Source: Combretum micranthum
Taxonomy: Eukaryota; Streptophyta; Magnoliopsida; Myrtales; Combretaceae
DNA length: 64,000 nucleotides
Reading direction: 5' to 3'
Assembly (NCBI GenBank): GCA_024138025.1
Contig: JAMXBD010003399.1
Span: 58,180 to 122,179 of the forward strand
Part shown: positions 10,271 to 22,100 of the stretch, one piece after another
Layout: each line of letters begins with the position of its first letter
Numbering within the stretch: position 1 is the stretch's first letter
The notes under the pieces: generated by a model
What the model was told of the DNA's origin: nothing
The model's database searches: none
The model's input: only the letters and a program-made list of their open reading frames with translations
Position numbers and translations under genes: made by a program

Positions 10271-10654
10271 GATCCGGTGACCCGGGACTTTTAGAAGACT
10301 TTTTGCTAAGGACCAGCTATGTATAGAAGGCTTGTTAGTGAAGCCAATTTCTTTTGTAATGACCTTAAGATCCTTTAGGGTCCTCATGTTTTGAGAGAAC
10401 ATGTAATTTGTTTTGTAGTGTCATGTATTGACACAAAGCAATGTTTATATGATGTAAATATATGTGTAGATTGCTTATATTAGCAATCTTGTTTTATTTA
10501 AAAAGTTCTTTACAAAGTATAGTGATTTGATCAAACAATTTTCATAAACTGTTAGTTTTAGGACAACCTTACATATAATGTGCAAATGTTATATGTGGTT
10601 GGGGATTCGGTACTCTAAATCTCGGGATTTAGAGGATCGGGTCTTTACAGTTTC

Positions 10655-11884
10655 ATTATTGGTGGAATACATCAAGGACAAAGTAATCAAATAAAGTAAT
10701 TTTTATATTGGGAGTTTTATTTTGAGAAGGATATTTGGAGTTTTATTAAGAGTGATGAAGAGCCAACTTGACATAGGGAATAGAGATAGCATGAGAATAT
10801 ATTATGTGCATTTTATGTACAAATGTGAATGTCACCTAGGGGTCATACACATCTAATTAGTTTAACGTGTTGCATGCAATTAAATAGTGCTGTGAAATTG
10901 TGCATTAAAAAATATTCATACAAGCACCATAAATAAATTTAGGGTATAGGCATTTGACTTATATACTTCATATTTGTTTAACATATTAATATCTTCAACT
11001 ATGTGAATGCAAAGTAGTGGTGCCATCTTATAGCACATATGAATCGGATAGTAACCTTTGCAAAGAAGCAAGCAATACCTAGAATACTTGAACTTCATCT
11101 AAAGAATTTTGGGTAGGAGTAAAAATGTAGAGAGTTAAAAAAATAATATTATTTTTTTATTAAATATTGAAAATATATGGATTTGACTCCTTATGTTAGT
11201 GACAAGGCTTAAGGGGTTCAGATAATCAAGAGATATTTGGTATGATGGATTTGGAGTAGGTCCTGTTAGATCGGCCTATCCATGATCCAAGATTTCTCAA
11301 TATGGCTCATGCACTAAAAGGGATTCATTTCAACCACTGATTGTCTGCGCAATTTGATGAATAATATTGTTGGCCAAGTTCTATAAATATCCTAGCCTAT
11401 CTCATTAGAAGAACAAGAAATTTGGTAAAAACACCATCAAGCTTTTAGATTTTTATCTTGTAAGATCAAACGTTTGTTCACTACTACTAGTGGGGTTCAA
11501 TGTTTAATATTCTTTTCACACATAATAAGTTTATTTGAAACAATTGAGATTTTTAACTCCTCCCTATTTGATACCTCTCTCAATCACCCTTTAAGTATCA
11601 TTCCACATCACTCCTTATAAGTTATATGTAGTGTAGGATTCACACACAACATGCACATGTTTACTTTACTTGAATTCATACATTTACAAATGGATGAGCT
11701 TTGAGTATGTGCCATAGCCGAGTTTGAATTTGTGATATTAAAACCTATTTCAAAAAAGATAATTATTTTTTTATGAGGATGCTTTCTATAAAAATATTTC
11801 TAAAATTAAGTTTCTATTTTTTTTTTCCGAAGGAAAATTAATTTTTTGAAACTAAGATTAAAATAGTACATTTCTCGCCAAGTA
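10655..11884. other. Noncoding stretch, no gene recognised
   Basis: There are only short frames without domains. A TATA-like TTCTATAAATATCC at about 11378 is followed by an LTR-like leader texture, but no second copy is visible in the window. Confidence 0.4.
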
Positions 11885-12670
11885 ATATTTATTTCATTTG
11901 CATGCTAATTGCAATAGCTAAATATGTTGGTATCCTTTTTCTAGGTCATGTCCTTGATTGGATGAAATGTCATAATCATGTTGAATGTTATCAAGGAAAT
12001 TTCCACCAAATTACAGTAATGCCGGCCAGCTGGATACATGCACCTTTCGCAAATCTAAGTAAGCCGTGATCTGCGATGCTCTTTCTTCTTCTTCTTCTTC
12101 TTTTTTTTTTTTTTTTTATGTCAAGTTATTTATTAATACAGATAAAATGAGGAAAAACTTCTCAATTATATTCATACTAGTGTATGATACACCCGCGTTG
12201 CATGTGCGAGGAAAAAAAAGGGAGAAAATAGTTATTTTTGAAAAGACAAAAATGCAAAAAGAGAAAGTAGAGATGAGAGAGAGAGAAAAATAAAATAAAA
12301 TAACTGTTATACTTTGATGTATATTTTTTTAACACTAGTAAACTAGAATTTCTTTAATATTAATAGATTTAATCTTGGTTATATTGAGCCAAAGTTAATA
12401 TCTTGAATATATCATAATACTAAGTCGAACTTCTAAGGCAGAAGATCTTTGCTTCATAGTAATTAGGTTGTTCTAATTTCTATTTGTACCACGTAAAAAT
12501 CTATTGAATAATAATCTCCAATTCCATTTTTTTTTCCCTATCGGTAAATTAAATATAATTATAAATTATAAGTTATAGTATAATAAATAATAAGAATATA
12601 AAAAATAATATGAAACGATACTTTTATTCTATTTTATTATCTTATATTTTTATTATTGTATATTAATTTG
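11885..12670. repeat. Dispersed repeat Y, copy 1 (carries a MITE insertion)
   Basis: It matches 20760-21310 in order: CTAATTGCAATAG, TATCCTTTTTCT, CCTTGATTGGATGAAATGTC, CTTTCGCAAATCTAAGTAA, TTATTAATACAGATAAAAT, ATATTGAGCCAAAGTT, TAGGTTGTTCTAATTTCTAT. The 12175-12340 insert is absent from the other copy. No coding frame survives. It may be an untranslated flank of a duplicated gene or an old transposon; I cannot tell which. Confidence 0.65.
12175..12340. mobile_element. Short MITE with 9-bp perfect inverted ends TACTAGTGT
   Basis: TACTAGTGT at 12175-12183 is inverted as ACACTAGTA at 12332-12340. The 166-bp segment (starting TACTAGTGTATGATACACCC) is missing from the otherwise collinear repeat copy near 21010, an empty-site comparison supporting insertion. 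The target duplication is not clear and the superfamily is not assigned. Confidence 0.55.
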
Positions 12671-12984
12671 GGTAGAGTACATCTTGATGATACCTACATA
12701 AAAGTCCCTCATAACATAAAACATATTTATATAATGATTGAGATTTTACAAAGTTTGGAGAAGTATATAAAATCATATTTTTATATTTAATCCTATCATG
12801 TTGAGTAGATGGGGAAAAAAAATAAATGAAAAATTTTCAATGGCATACGATACTGATCATGGAATCCATCCAATCATATAGATCCAGTGAATTTGAATAC
12901 AGCAAATGAGATTGTAATTTGTAAGGCCTTTGATATTAGATTTGGCATATCGCATGGTCGGACGAGGACTTTGATTTTTTAGCT

Positions 12985-13430
12985 CCTCTCGTCCTCTGAT
13001 ATGTATTTGTGATAGGTTGTAATAGTCTACTGTCATGTTCAAGGAAATTTTCATCAATGTTCTCAGTATCAAAGTGTTTGGACAGTACTACTTAAAAGTA
13101 AAATAGAAGTTTATATATATTAAAACTTATTTATATTATTTATAATTTTATAGTATAAATTATAAAAAAAGTAAGTAAATTAATAATGTGTATATACATA
13201 TCTCTTTTGGATCTCTTATTAAAAAAAAAAAAATAATGATAAGACAAGGACCTTTAATGAAAAAGTAACTGGATATATGATCAGATTTTCTTCCATTGAG
13301 TTTGATTCTTTTGGTGATGGTTTGTCTTTTCCTCGACAATTTCTTAATTTATAAGATGAATATTGAGCAGGATTATGTGACATCTCATTTCATGTGCATC
13401 TGCTAATTGCAATAGTCAAATATATCATAT
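12985..13430. repeat. Dispersed repeat X, copy 2
   Basis: It matches 3845-4140 in its first part and 20485-20800 in its second part (TTTGGATCTCTTA, AAGACAAGGACCTTTAAT, TGATCAGATTTT, TTGTCTTTTCCTC, GTGACATCTCATTTCATGTG). Repeat Y lies upstream of it here but downstream of X at 20.5 kb, so the original unit was probably tandem. Confidence 0.6.
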
Positions 13431-14926
13431 ACATTATATGTGATTTATGCTTTTACATGATAATATGTTAAACATGCGACTTATATGTAATTTATTAATT
13501 ACGTTTAGTAAGCATGATTTAGCATCAGTAATTTGATAATTATTTTTATATAATTTATTTGTATAATTTTTATTTAATATATCGATAATCATACAATTTC
13601 CTCTACTTTTTTTTTATATTACTGGATGAACGATTAACTTCTTTTTTTTTTTATTCATCTTATTAGAGGGATGGTTAGTCATAGGTAACAGTTATCTCTC
13701 TTTGCAATTTGTAACAAAAACCATTCCCTCAACTTTTATTTTTTCTTTTTTCGGCACACATGCATAGCGCTGGCAATTCGTATTACCGTACCATGTCTTG
13801 TATCCGTGTCTAAACGGGTTCGTGTCCTGAAAACCTAAATTCGGGATTCGACCAATTTATTAATTGTGTATGAAAACCTAAACCCGTGACCCGACCCTTT
13901 TATATCATGTTTCGTGTCTCGTTCAACCCACCTATCGAAAGTTGAATCTAATACTTGTAGAGCATATAAAGAAGTTTGGTTATTTACTTTCATCCATCAT
14001 AGGTTTGCAATAAAACTAGAAAATATTCTAAAACATCCCACATAATAGCTAAAATAACTAGCCCTCACAAGCTATTGATATCTATTATATATGATTAGTC
14101 TTACTAAAATTAAAATAAATAACCTTGCGTTTAATATGCTTATGGGTCATAAAACATTTTAATTTAAAAACATCATCTTGGAATAAAATTACACCATAAA
14201 CATTTAAGCACGAAGTCAATCTTATAAGAGATTAAACCACAAGAACCTCTAAAACTAGCAAAATAACAAATCTGAGCACTAAATCTTATTAAGTTGAACC
14301 ATGGCCTAAAGAATACCCTAAACGTAACAGTCTACCACACTCGATATTAAAGCTTAAGTATGACAACCTTAGTCACTCCCAAAAACTTTGATATTAGGTA
14401 TAAGGTGTGCTATCACAAATTTAGAGGACCATACTTTGAAATATGAAGCTTAAGAATATACAATAACAAATTAAGAAATGAAAATCATCATATTCATTTA
14501 TTCACAAATAATGTTTTACAAGTCTTAAGGGCATTCCTCGTCAAAAAAATGCTAGAGTCTATTACAAAAAGATTTTCTGTGGAATCTACATCTAAGCTAA
14601 TGTTAATTTCGTCTAAAATTCCCTAACTAAAAAAGGAAATACCTGGGTACAAGGTCCCGTGACTTCAACCACAAAAAGTCAAATTGCAAGAGATATCTAT
14701 AGGGGTATAAGCTAATAGGCTTAGTGAGAATTATTTCCATAAGTAAATACTTGAGTAGCAAAATTCAAACAAGTTATTTAAGTATTCAAGTGAAATGCAA
14801 CATACACGTGAGCAAGCAAGGCATATAGTTTTCCAGGAACCATATGTTGAATGGATTTACACCCTCCATTCGAGGTTTAGTGGGGATAATAATAAATCTC
14901 AAACCGAGTCATCTTAGTTAATTCAT

Positions 14927-15060
14927 GCTTTCGATCATTACCGCCAAGCATATTAAGTCTACTCATATCGAGCCATGCTTTCGATTTACTACAAGCATTG
15001 TTTTTCCTTACCGCCAAGTATTTGCTTTCGATCATTGTTGCCAAGCATTGCTTTCAACCA
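14927..15060 (-). repeat. GCTTTCGATCATT..GCCAAGCA short repeats in R LTR copy 1
   Basis: There are four to five imperfect copies of a word running from ATGCTTTCGAT to CCGCCAAG. They sit about 0.63-0.77 kb from the LTR 3' end, the same offset as the GCTTGGCGAC..CGAAAGC repeats of copy 2 and a different repeat in copy 3. Confidence 0.6.
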
Positions 15061-15350
15061 TGTTACTATCCTTTTATATAAGGATAATAACCCCATGCAA
15101 TGTGACTCACTACGTATTATGCATGAATCAATTTACTTAAGATATCATAGCATCATTATTGTCAATTTAAAGTGATCATAGAATTTTAGACATATAAAGT
15201 TCTATACTAAGACCAACAATCAATTCTCGCCTTGATATTGTTAGTGTTTTTTCATACAACTTTACATACATAACATTTTGTCTTTCCTTTATTCTAATGC
15301 ATTTACACTACAAGTAAAATCAAGTACACATTTTAAGGAAATAAACTCAC

Positions 15351-15448
15351 ATTGCCATGGCGATACTTCTTCTAAATAGAAAAGTCGATCGGAAAATTCA
15401 CTTAGTTAAAATAGTCATCGAGATATGGATACTCTTCATCGGGATTAC
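15351..15448 (-). other. Exon-like acidic block in R LTR copy 1
   Basis: On the minus strand CTTGACTAG/GT opens a 98-bp block ending at /GTGAGTTTATT. The first codons after GT read NPDEEYPYLDDYFN, then stop. The same block exists in the other two R copies (96 and 97 bp) with the same acceptor and donor. See the copy at 24611 for discussion. Confidence 0.5.
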
Positions 15449-17250
15449 CTAGTCAAGAAAAATATCCATAATGAGTACTTCTTGATAACCCTCTTGTAAT
15501 TTGACAAAACCATGTCACAAGAACGTCAAAATTCGTGTAGAAGACAATTCTAACTTAAAATGGCCATAACTTAGTCATTTTAACTTGGAATTGTGCATTT
15601 AATATACCGATTTCTACCTACTCAAAAAGTTCTATCTATTTTTAAAACTATTTTCATCAAACCAGGTCATTTGAGCTCCAAAACAAGGGCAATCATATTC
15701 ACCACGAAATTTCCCATCCAAAGGCATTTGTTTCAAACATCATATCATCCAAAAATTACTTTGATAAATACTTAGTTATCTATATAGTTAAAAAATTCAT
15801 TTTTATAGATTTATAGCTCATATTTCATACATGCTCAAGTATTTGTTGTCCAAACAAAATTCTTTAGTAAAAACAATGTTAGTTAGAAGTTTGAAAAATC
15901 ATAATTTACAAGAAATCCTTTTGTAAATTCTTTAAAAATTGAAGGTTTTGATTTTTTTTTTTTCAAAGAGTATTTTATGTTTATCTTACTATTTTCCTTG
16001 GTGACTTTTCCATAAAAATGAATTTCTCTATTTTTTATCTTTTTGAAACTTCTAACACTAGTGTTACTTTTCCTATTAGTTTCTTGTGTATTTCATTTGA
16101 CTATTATTTTGATCATTTTAAATCTTGGTTTGAAAACTTACATTTCCTTTTTTTATGGGGTTTTCTTTATATTATGTTTTTAAGGAAAACATTTTTGTAA
16201 CAAAGAATCATCTTCCTCGATTTTAGAAAACAACTCTATTACTACTATAATTATGGTTTTAGAAAAAGCCTTTTAAAATAGTGATATTTCCAAAATTATA
16301 GTGAGTTCTTCCTATGACTTTAAGAAAAAATGGATTCGTTTTATTAATTTAAATATTCTAAATTTTATTTAGAACTCTTCTTTGGTGACAAAAATCTCTT
16401 TTGCAAAAAGTATAGTTTAAACTTTGCGGTTTAGACAACAACCTTTATTTTGCATGAATATGAGAATAATAACAAGAAAAATTATAGCAACAAAATAATA
16501 AGCGAGATAATATAAGTCAAGTATTGAGAGTCTTAGCTTTGAATTAAGGCTCTCGGACTAAGAAATGGACTAATCTCGAAAAGAAAAGAAAAGAAAATTG
16601 TTTTGACTTGATGAAGACAAGTCTAAGACTAGAAAGACTAGTCTTAAAATAACATGAAATAAGTAAATGAATTGCAAAGAAAATAAATAAATAAATAACA
16701 AGTGAGCTTATATGCTCTAAAGAATATATATATATATATACATAATATATTTAGTTAGATATAAATAAGAAGTCAGCATAACAAAAATAATATGAGCAAA
16801 GTATAATAACAACATAAAAATATAGCAATGGATGTTCATGAACAAGAATAATACATGAATATAATGTAGCTTTCATAATAATAAGTTTAGGAAACTTATA
16901 CCATGACCATGTAAAGTTACATGACATAGTAGATGTAATATGAAGAAGGTTTATTATCTAAAAGATAAATGGTAGTGAAGAAAAGTGGTGGTGTTGGTAA
17001 GAACTTGAGAGAATTTTGGGAGTATGTAGAGAAGAAATTTGAGAGAGAGTTTTAGAGAGTTTTTGTAGTAAATTTGTAAGTGGATGAAAAGGAGGGAAGT
17101 ATTTATACGGAATAAGAAGTGAAAATTGTGTGATTAAAATAAATGGAAAAAGAAAAAAATATATGAGTGAAAGAAGAGGGAGGGGCACCGGCCTTCTTGA
17201 GAAAGAGAGAGAGAAGTTTTTTTTTTTTTTGTATTTTTATTAATTAAGAG

Positions 17251-17996
17251 TAATGTCATTGCTTTTTCAGTTAATGCAACACCTGAATGTGGAGGTGGCA
17301 TATATGCAAAACTCAAAATCCTCTTTTGTAAGATCCAATTTTTATCAATGAAATGTGCAGTCACTAATATATATCCATCAAGTGCTATAGATGTCTACAA
17401 ATCAATGTCAAGCAAACTCTGCGTAAACACTCCAAAAGCATATTTTTTTTATCCTACTTCTTTCCCTTTTATACACCTTCAATACATCAACTTTCAAAGT
17501 ATTTCTAGAAATATGAACAACATTTTCATTCAAATACTCAAACATAACCCAAAATCTACTATACTCTACAAATACAAGAGGCATTTCATGCTTAATAGTA
17601 GTAGCAACAAATAACTCACGATATTTTTCAAGATCAAACTTGTTGGTTTTGTATGTCATATTAGCAGACAAAAGCATCTGACCAATGTTTCTACCGTTAC
17701 TTTTTGGACATTTATTAGCATGCCTTTTTAAGTTCCCCGTCCCAAATTGACTATCACATTTTATAGCAGTCTTACACAACTTACATATAGTTTTTTATGA
17801 CAATTGATCCATCTGATCTCTTTTCATTAGTACCAGTTTTCACCATGGAGATGTCAGCCTCTTTTGTCGTTTAGAGTTATTAGTTGATGGAAAAACTTCA
17901 ACCACATCATCCTCTTCATTTGCTCCTAATTTTTTCATTTCATCAAAATCTTCTATAGGTGAATCCATCTCCATCCACATGTCAAGCAAAAATCAT
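17251..17996 (-). pseudogene. hAT (Ricesleeper-like) transposase N-terminal fragment of hAT-1
   Basis: Such a transposase would bind the hAT termini and move the element. On the minus strand, after a weakly conserved start near 17996, come a BED-type zinc-finger remnant (CKTAIKCDSQFGTGNLKRH) and then KFDLEKYRELFVATTIKHEM, PLVFVEYSRFWVMFEYLN and SRNTLKVDVLKVYKRERS, all typical of Ricesleeper transposases. After a frame change, TAHFIDKNWILQKRILSF and PPPHSGVALTEKAM follow. There the fragment stops, at the edge of the inserted R-family LTR. The DDE core beyond it and the C-terminal dimerisation domain are not found. Frame changes and stops make it a pseudogene. Two shadow frames in the track cover only parts of it. 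Confidence 0.8.
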
Positions 17997-18599
17997 AGGT
18001 TCTTATTCATCTCTATATTGCATGAACACAATTTCATTATTGATAAAATCTGAACACAAAATGAATCTAGCAAGAAAAATAAAACACGTAGGATAAACAA
18101 CCATTAATAATATATTTCCCATTTAAGCTCAGCCAATAGATTTCACTTCACTAAGAGATAGAAACAATATTTTTAATCAATCTTGCTTCGAAAAAAGGTG
18201 AAAGCTAGAATTTCTACACAAACTCACTTCATTTAAGCATAAAGCTAGGGTCTTTAATAAATTTCACACATTCGAAAGACAAAGACTAGATTTAGTTAAT
18301 ATCACTATACTTAATTGACTTTTTAATCCATTTCACATTTCGTCAAGTAAAAATTTAAGGTTTTGAAGCTATAAAAACCTGTGAGAGTGTTAGGGACATT
18401 GATATCAGAATCGTAGTGTATTGATGATGAAATTGCAAGCGAAAGTGATGGTAGAAGCAGTAACAAGGAAACACAATGACAGTGTATTGTGTTAGAGGCA
18501 ATGTAGATAAGTTCAGTTTAGGGTTAAACAAGATAAATTATAAATGTTTTTCAAGTATAAATTTTAACCATTAGATTTGTGTAAAATATAATAACATTA

Positions 18600-19320
18600 A
18601 GGATGAATTGTGAAGACCTCCTATAAACTTTTGTAATGGCACAGACATAGATACACATATATACATGTTATAGACATTTGTTAAACACATAATATTATAT
18701 ATATGTGTAACATTATGTAAATGTATAACATAAACATAAATATAACATATTGATTATATGTAAAAATATGAATTACATACACACACTTAAATAAACATAT
18801 AATTATACATGTAAACAGATTTATATATGTAACATTTATAATACATAGACTATGTATTTATAATCTATAAATTATATATTTTTTAGACATTTATTATACA
18901 TCTTATATGATATATATATATATATATAACATGTAGATTATGTAATATATATACACAATGATATAATAAATGTCCTATATAAAGTCTATATTGTAACATA
19001 AGTATTTTTATGATATGCTATATATATAATCCTTATAACACATAGATTATGTATTTATAACTTGTAGATTTTGAATATATATGTGTGTAATTATATAATA
19101 TATTTGTTATGGATATCTTGTTTATATCTTATATAATCTATATATGTTGTAAATATGTGTATCATACATATAGCAAATAAATAAATCATATATTAATATA
19201 TACATTATATATAATTCTTTTTGCTATATATGGCATATATAAAATATATACCATATATAAGTATGCATATTCTATATATAACGTATATTTGAATGGATAA
19301 TTATTTTCTACAATATTTTT
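18600..19320. repeat. AT-rich degenerate array in hAT-1
   Basis: Roughly 0.7 kb of TATGTAACATTTATAATACA, ATAGATTATGTATTTATAA and (AT)n-type words recurring with irregular spacing. Likely strand-slippage expansion. No coding frame. Confidence 0.65.
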
Positions 19321-19581
19321 TTAATTATTACTTAACGGGTTCACAGGTTAACCCGGAACTGCTGACCTGGAACTACTAACCCGGATTTGTTAATGAAACG
19401 TGTCTCGTGCACGAGTTTAAAACCTAAACATGAACCCAGACATGTTTAAATTCGTGTCGTTTTCAGGTTTAACCCATTTATTAATCGTGTCGACTTTTGC
19501 TTATCTCTATCCTTTTCTAATCGTGTCTTGCCGTGTCCGAGTTTATGGATTGGGTCCCAATTTGCTAGTGCTACACACGCG

Positions 19582-20173
19582 AGGCAGATGCCATAGTCCA
19601 CTAATATGTGTAAGTAGCATAAATAAATGGAGAATAAAAAAGTTTTGATTTGTATTTAATATATTGAGAATGGAAAAAGCAACCCAAAAATGATTCCAAA
19701 TCCTTATTCAATTAATTTTTTGCATATATAATAATGAGATTTTATGGATATTGAATATGGTTTAGCTAATATTGGTATTTATAGTGATGTTCGTAGTGAG
19801 GCAGAAAGGAGCAAGTAATGTAAATCAATATTACTTTAAAATATTTCAAAATGATAAATTATTCACAAAAATCCCCCATACTTCAAAAAAAGGTTTAGTT
19901 TGTTGTGTAAAAGTACATGTGATATGATGCTTCAAATTTGGTGTCTTTTAGAGAGGACATTGGATGATTACTTATTGCCAAATAAAAATTATACAAATAC
20001 AAACTATATATAAATTAAATTACCAATGTTAAATCGTGTATAATAAAAGCAATTTGTAAATTTACACATGAATCATATGTTTTACATGTAATTCATGTAC
20101 AAACACGAATAGCATATAACACTTATAAGATACAATTCGGTAAAAAATTACATAAACATTACTTATAAGATGT
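19582..20173. other. Noncoding stretch, no gene recognised
   Basis: AT-rich sequence between hAT-1 and a tandem repeat. Only short random frames. Confidence 0.4.
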
Positions 20174-20420
20174 GATTTTGTATTGTAATATTTTTGGTAA
20201 GTTGCGTCTTGTACGAGCAATTCATTAAGAAAAACGTGAATTACATTTCCTATATTTGATTTTACATTGGTATTTGTGTAATTTTTTTTGAAAAAGTGGT
20301 AGACACATGTTTCACTTAAAAGAACGTGAATCATATTGTTTATATGCGATTTTGTATTGGTATTTATGTAATTTATATTTGCATAATTTCTTTTTAAAAG
20401 ATTAGTAGATATAAGTTTCA
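20174..20420. repeat. Tandem repeat, period 84-90 bp, about three units
   Basis: GATTTTGTATTG-like starts occur at 20174, 20258 and 20348. Each is followed by a TATTTNTGTAAT word, and the first two by an AAAACGTGAAT or AAGAACGTGAAT word. The 119-codon minus frame across it is a by-product of the repeat, not a gene. Confidence 0.65.
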
Positions 20421-20484
20421 AAAAAAAATTAACTACTCCTACTTTATAACATGATTTTTTTATATGAATGAATGAAACTCTCCG

Positions 20485-21310
20485 TTCATATATATTAAAA
20501 CTTATTTATATTATTTATAAATTTATAGTATAATTATAGAAAGAAGTAAATTAAAAATGTGAATATACATATCTCCTTTGGATCTCTCATAATAACAAAA
20601 AATATTAATAATAAGACAAGGACCTTTAATAAAAAAGTAAAAGGTGGACATGTGATCAGATTTTTTAACATTGAGTTTGATTTTATTTGGTAAGGGTTTG
20701 TCTTTTCCTCCGCAATTCCTTAATTTCTAAGATGATTATTGAGTTGGGTCATGTGACATCTCATTTCATGTGCATCTGCTAATTGCAATAGCCAAATATG
20801 TTGCTATCCTTTTTCTGGGCGCTGCCCTTGATTGGATGAAATGTCATACTCATGTTGAATGTTATCATGGAAATTTCCAGCAATTGCAGTATCTTTCGCA
20901 AATCTAAGTAACTTGTGGTCTGTGATGCTCTTTCATCTTATTATTATTATTTCGAGTTTTTTATTAATACAGATAAAATCAGGAAAAATGTCTCAAATTA
21001 TATTCATATTTAAGCTTGGATATATTGAGCCAAAGTTGAAACCTCGAATGTATAATAGTTCTAAGTCCAACTTCTAAGGAAGAAGATATTTTGCCTCATA
21101 GCAATTAGTAATTAGGTTGTTCTAATTTCTATTTATACCACATAAAAACCTATTCAACAATAATCTCCGGTTCCATTTTTTTTTCCATTTTTATTTTCAT
21201 ATTGGTAAATTAAATATAATTATAAATTATTTATTATAGTATAATAAATAATAAGAATATATAAATAATAAGAAACCATACTTTTATTCTATTTTTATTA
21301 TTCTATATTA
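20485..21310. repeat. Dispersed repeat X-Y, most complete copy
   Basis: The first part (20485-20800) matches 13120-13430 and the second (20760-21310) matches 11885-12670. At the older locus the order is Y then X. This copy lacks the 12175-12340 MITE. No protein recognised. Confidence 0.65.
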
Positions 21311-21489
21311 ATTCTAAAATTAATTTAATCTAAAAAATTTCTTGTCTATCAAAATAAAAAAATGGAAATAGTCTTTTTTTTTTCTTTAATAAAAATTATT
21401 TTAAGTATTTTTATTTTAAAAAATCATTTTTGTTTATGATTTTAAACAAAAGATGGTCCGTCTAGATACTAACTAGGATAGACCATAAA

Positions 21490-21785
21490 TAAAAGATAAA
21501 AAAGACCACTCCAAAGATCAAGAGAGATTCTCTATTTTATTTATAGGGTTAATGTAAAAAATGATACATAAATTTCTGCAAAAAGCTCAAAAGATAAAAA
21601 AGATCACTTGGAAGATGAAGAGGGATTCTTTATTTATTTATAGGGTTAATGTCAAAAATGATACATAAATTTTCAAAAAGTTCAAAAGATAAAAAAGATC
21701 TCTTGGAAGATGAACAGGGATTCTTTATTTTATTTATAGGGTCAATGTAAAAAATGATATATAAACTTTTGCAAAAAATTCAATA
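21490..21785. repeat. Tandem repeat of about 97 bp, three units
   Basis: Each unit runs AAAAGATAAAAAAGA, then a TTGGAAGATGAAGAGGGATT-type word, then TTATAGGGTTAATG, then an AATGATACATAAA word. Units start near 21496, 21589 and 21685. The array sits at one end of the element at 21540-22100. Confidence 0.7.
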
Positions 21786-22100
21786 AGGTACCTAAAGTTT
21801 AGTGTTGGATAATTTGGTATCTAAACTTTCGTAAAAAGTTCAATCAGGTACTTAAAATTTGGTTTTGAATAATTTAATACTTGAAGTAGGTTTTCACGTA
21901 CATTTCTCCTACTTGATTTAACTTGTTTCAAATAGGAAAAAATGTATATGAAAACCTACTTTAGATACCAAACTATTCAAATCAAACTTCAAGTAGGAAA
22001 AATATACATCAAAACTTGTTTCAAGTATAAATTATTCAAAACTAAACTTTAGGTACATGATTGAACTTTTTGTAAAAGTTTAGATACTATTTTTGATATT
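21540..22100. mobile_element. MITE-like element with TAATGT..GATACNTAAACTTT ends
   Basis: The left end GTTAATGTAAAAAATGATAC and the right end (reverse complement GATAATATCAAAAATAGTAT) are inverted. Inner words AAAAGTTCAATNAGGTAC and GGTACATGATTGAACTTTTT are also inverted. Related ends occur at 34131/42098. Noncoding. Confidence 0.5.

Larger units (their letters stand above)
7740..10649 (+). mobile_element. Solo LTR, family A copy 1 (long LTR, probably Ty3/gypsy)
   Basis: It starts TGAAATGACC and ends CGGGTCTTTACA (TG...CA), and is flanked by a perfect 5-bp duplication GTTTC at 7735-7739 and 10650-10654. The length is 2910 bp. There is no polyprotein, primer site or second LTR next to it, so it is a solo LTR left by LTR-LTR recombination. 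The family is defined by a second copy at 35483-38028 on the other strand: matching ends, CCCCAACCACATATAA in antisense, TATCAACCCCCTGAGC and TACTGGGCCTCTGGCTC. The plus orientation is inferred from the GGGTC..TTACA end, typical of plant gypsy LTR 3' ends, and from the sense micro-ORF at 10194. Long LTRs like this are usual in Tekay or Tat/Athila lineages; the lineage is inference. Confidence 0.9.
14295..17240 (-). mobile_element. R-family LTR copy 1, truncated, inside hAT-1
   Basis: It is collinear on the minus strand with the solo LTR at 22204-25746: ACCCTAAACGTAACAG, the GCTTTCG..CCGCCAAGCA repeats, the 15351-15448 exon-like block, AAAATGGCCATAACTTAGTC, TAGTCTTAGACTTGTC in antisense and GCTTATATGCTCTAAAG. 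The 3' LTR end is near 14295 (TGAACCATGG on plus). The 5' 0.5 kb found in the 50-kb copy is missing, and transposase sequence resumes at about 17251. Confidence 0.7.
13765..19573 (-). mobile_element. hAT-1: decayed hAT transposon, 5.8 kb with nested LTR
   Basis: The left end TAGCGCTGGCAATTCG and the right end (reverse complement TAGCACTAGCAAATTG) form inverted termini. Imperfect 8-bp duplications flank it: CACATGCA (13757-13764) and CACACGCG (19574-19581), 6 of 8 matching. Both subterminal regions are rich in CGTGTC, GACACG and ACCCG words, as in hAT ends. A Ricesleeper-like transposase fragment lies inside (17251-17996, minus). About 3 kb of the interior is an inserted R-family LTR (14295 to about 17240), and an AT-rich array fills 18600-19320. 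Confidence 0.7.

Noticed and set aside
10916..11098. 60-codon minus frame
   Set aside because: No domain, AT-rich composition, no splice or promoter context.
20062..20421. 119-codon minus frame
   Set aside because: Generated by the 84-90-bp tandem repeat.
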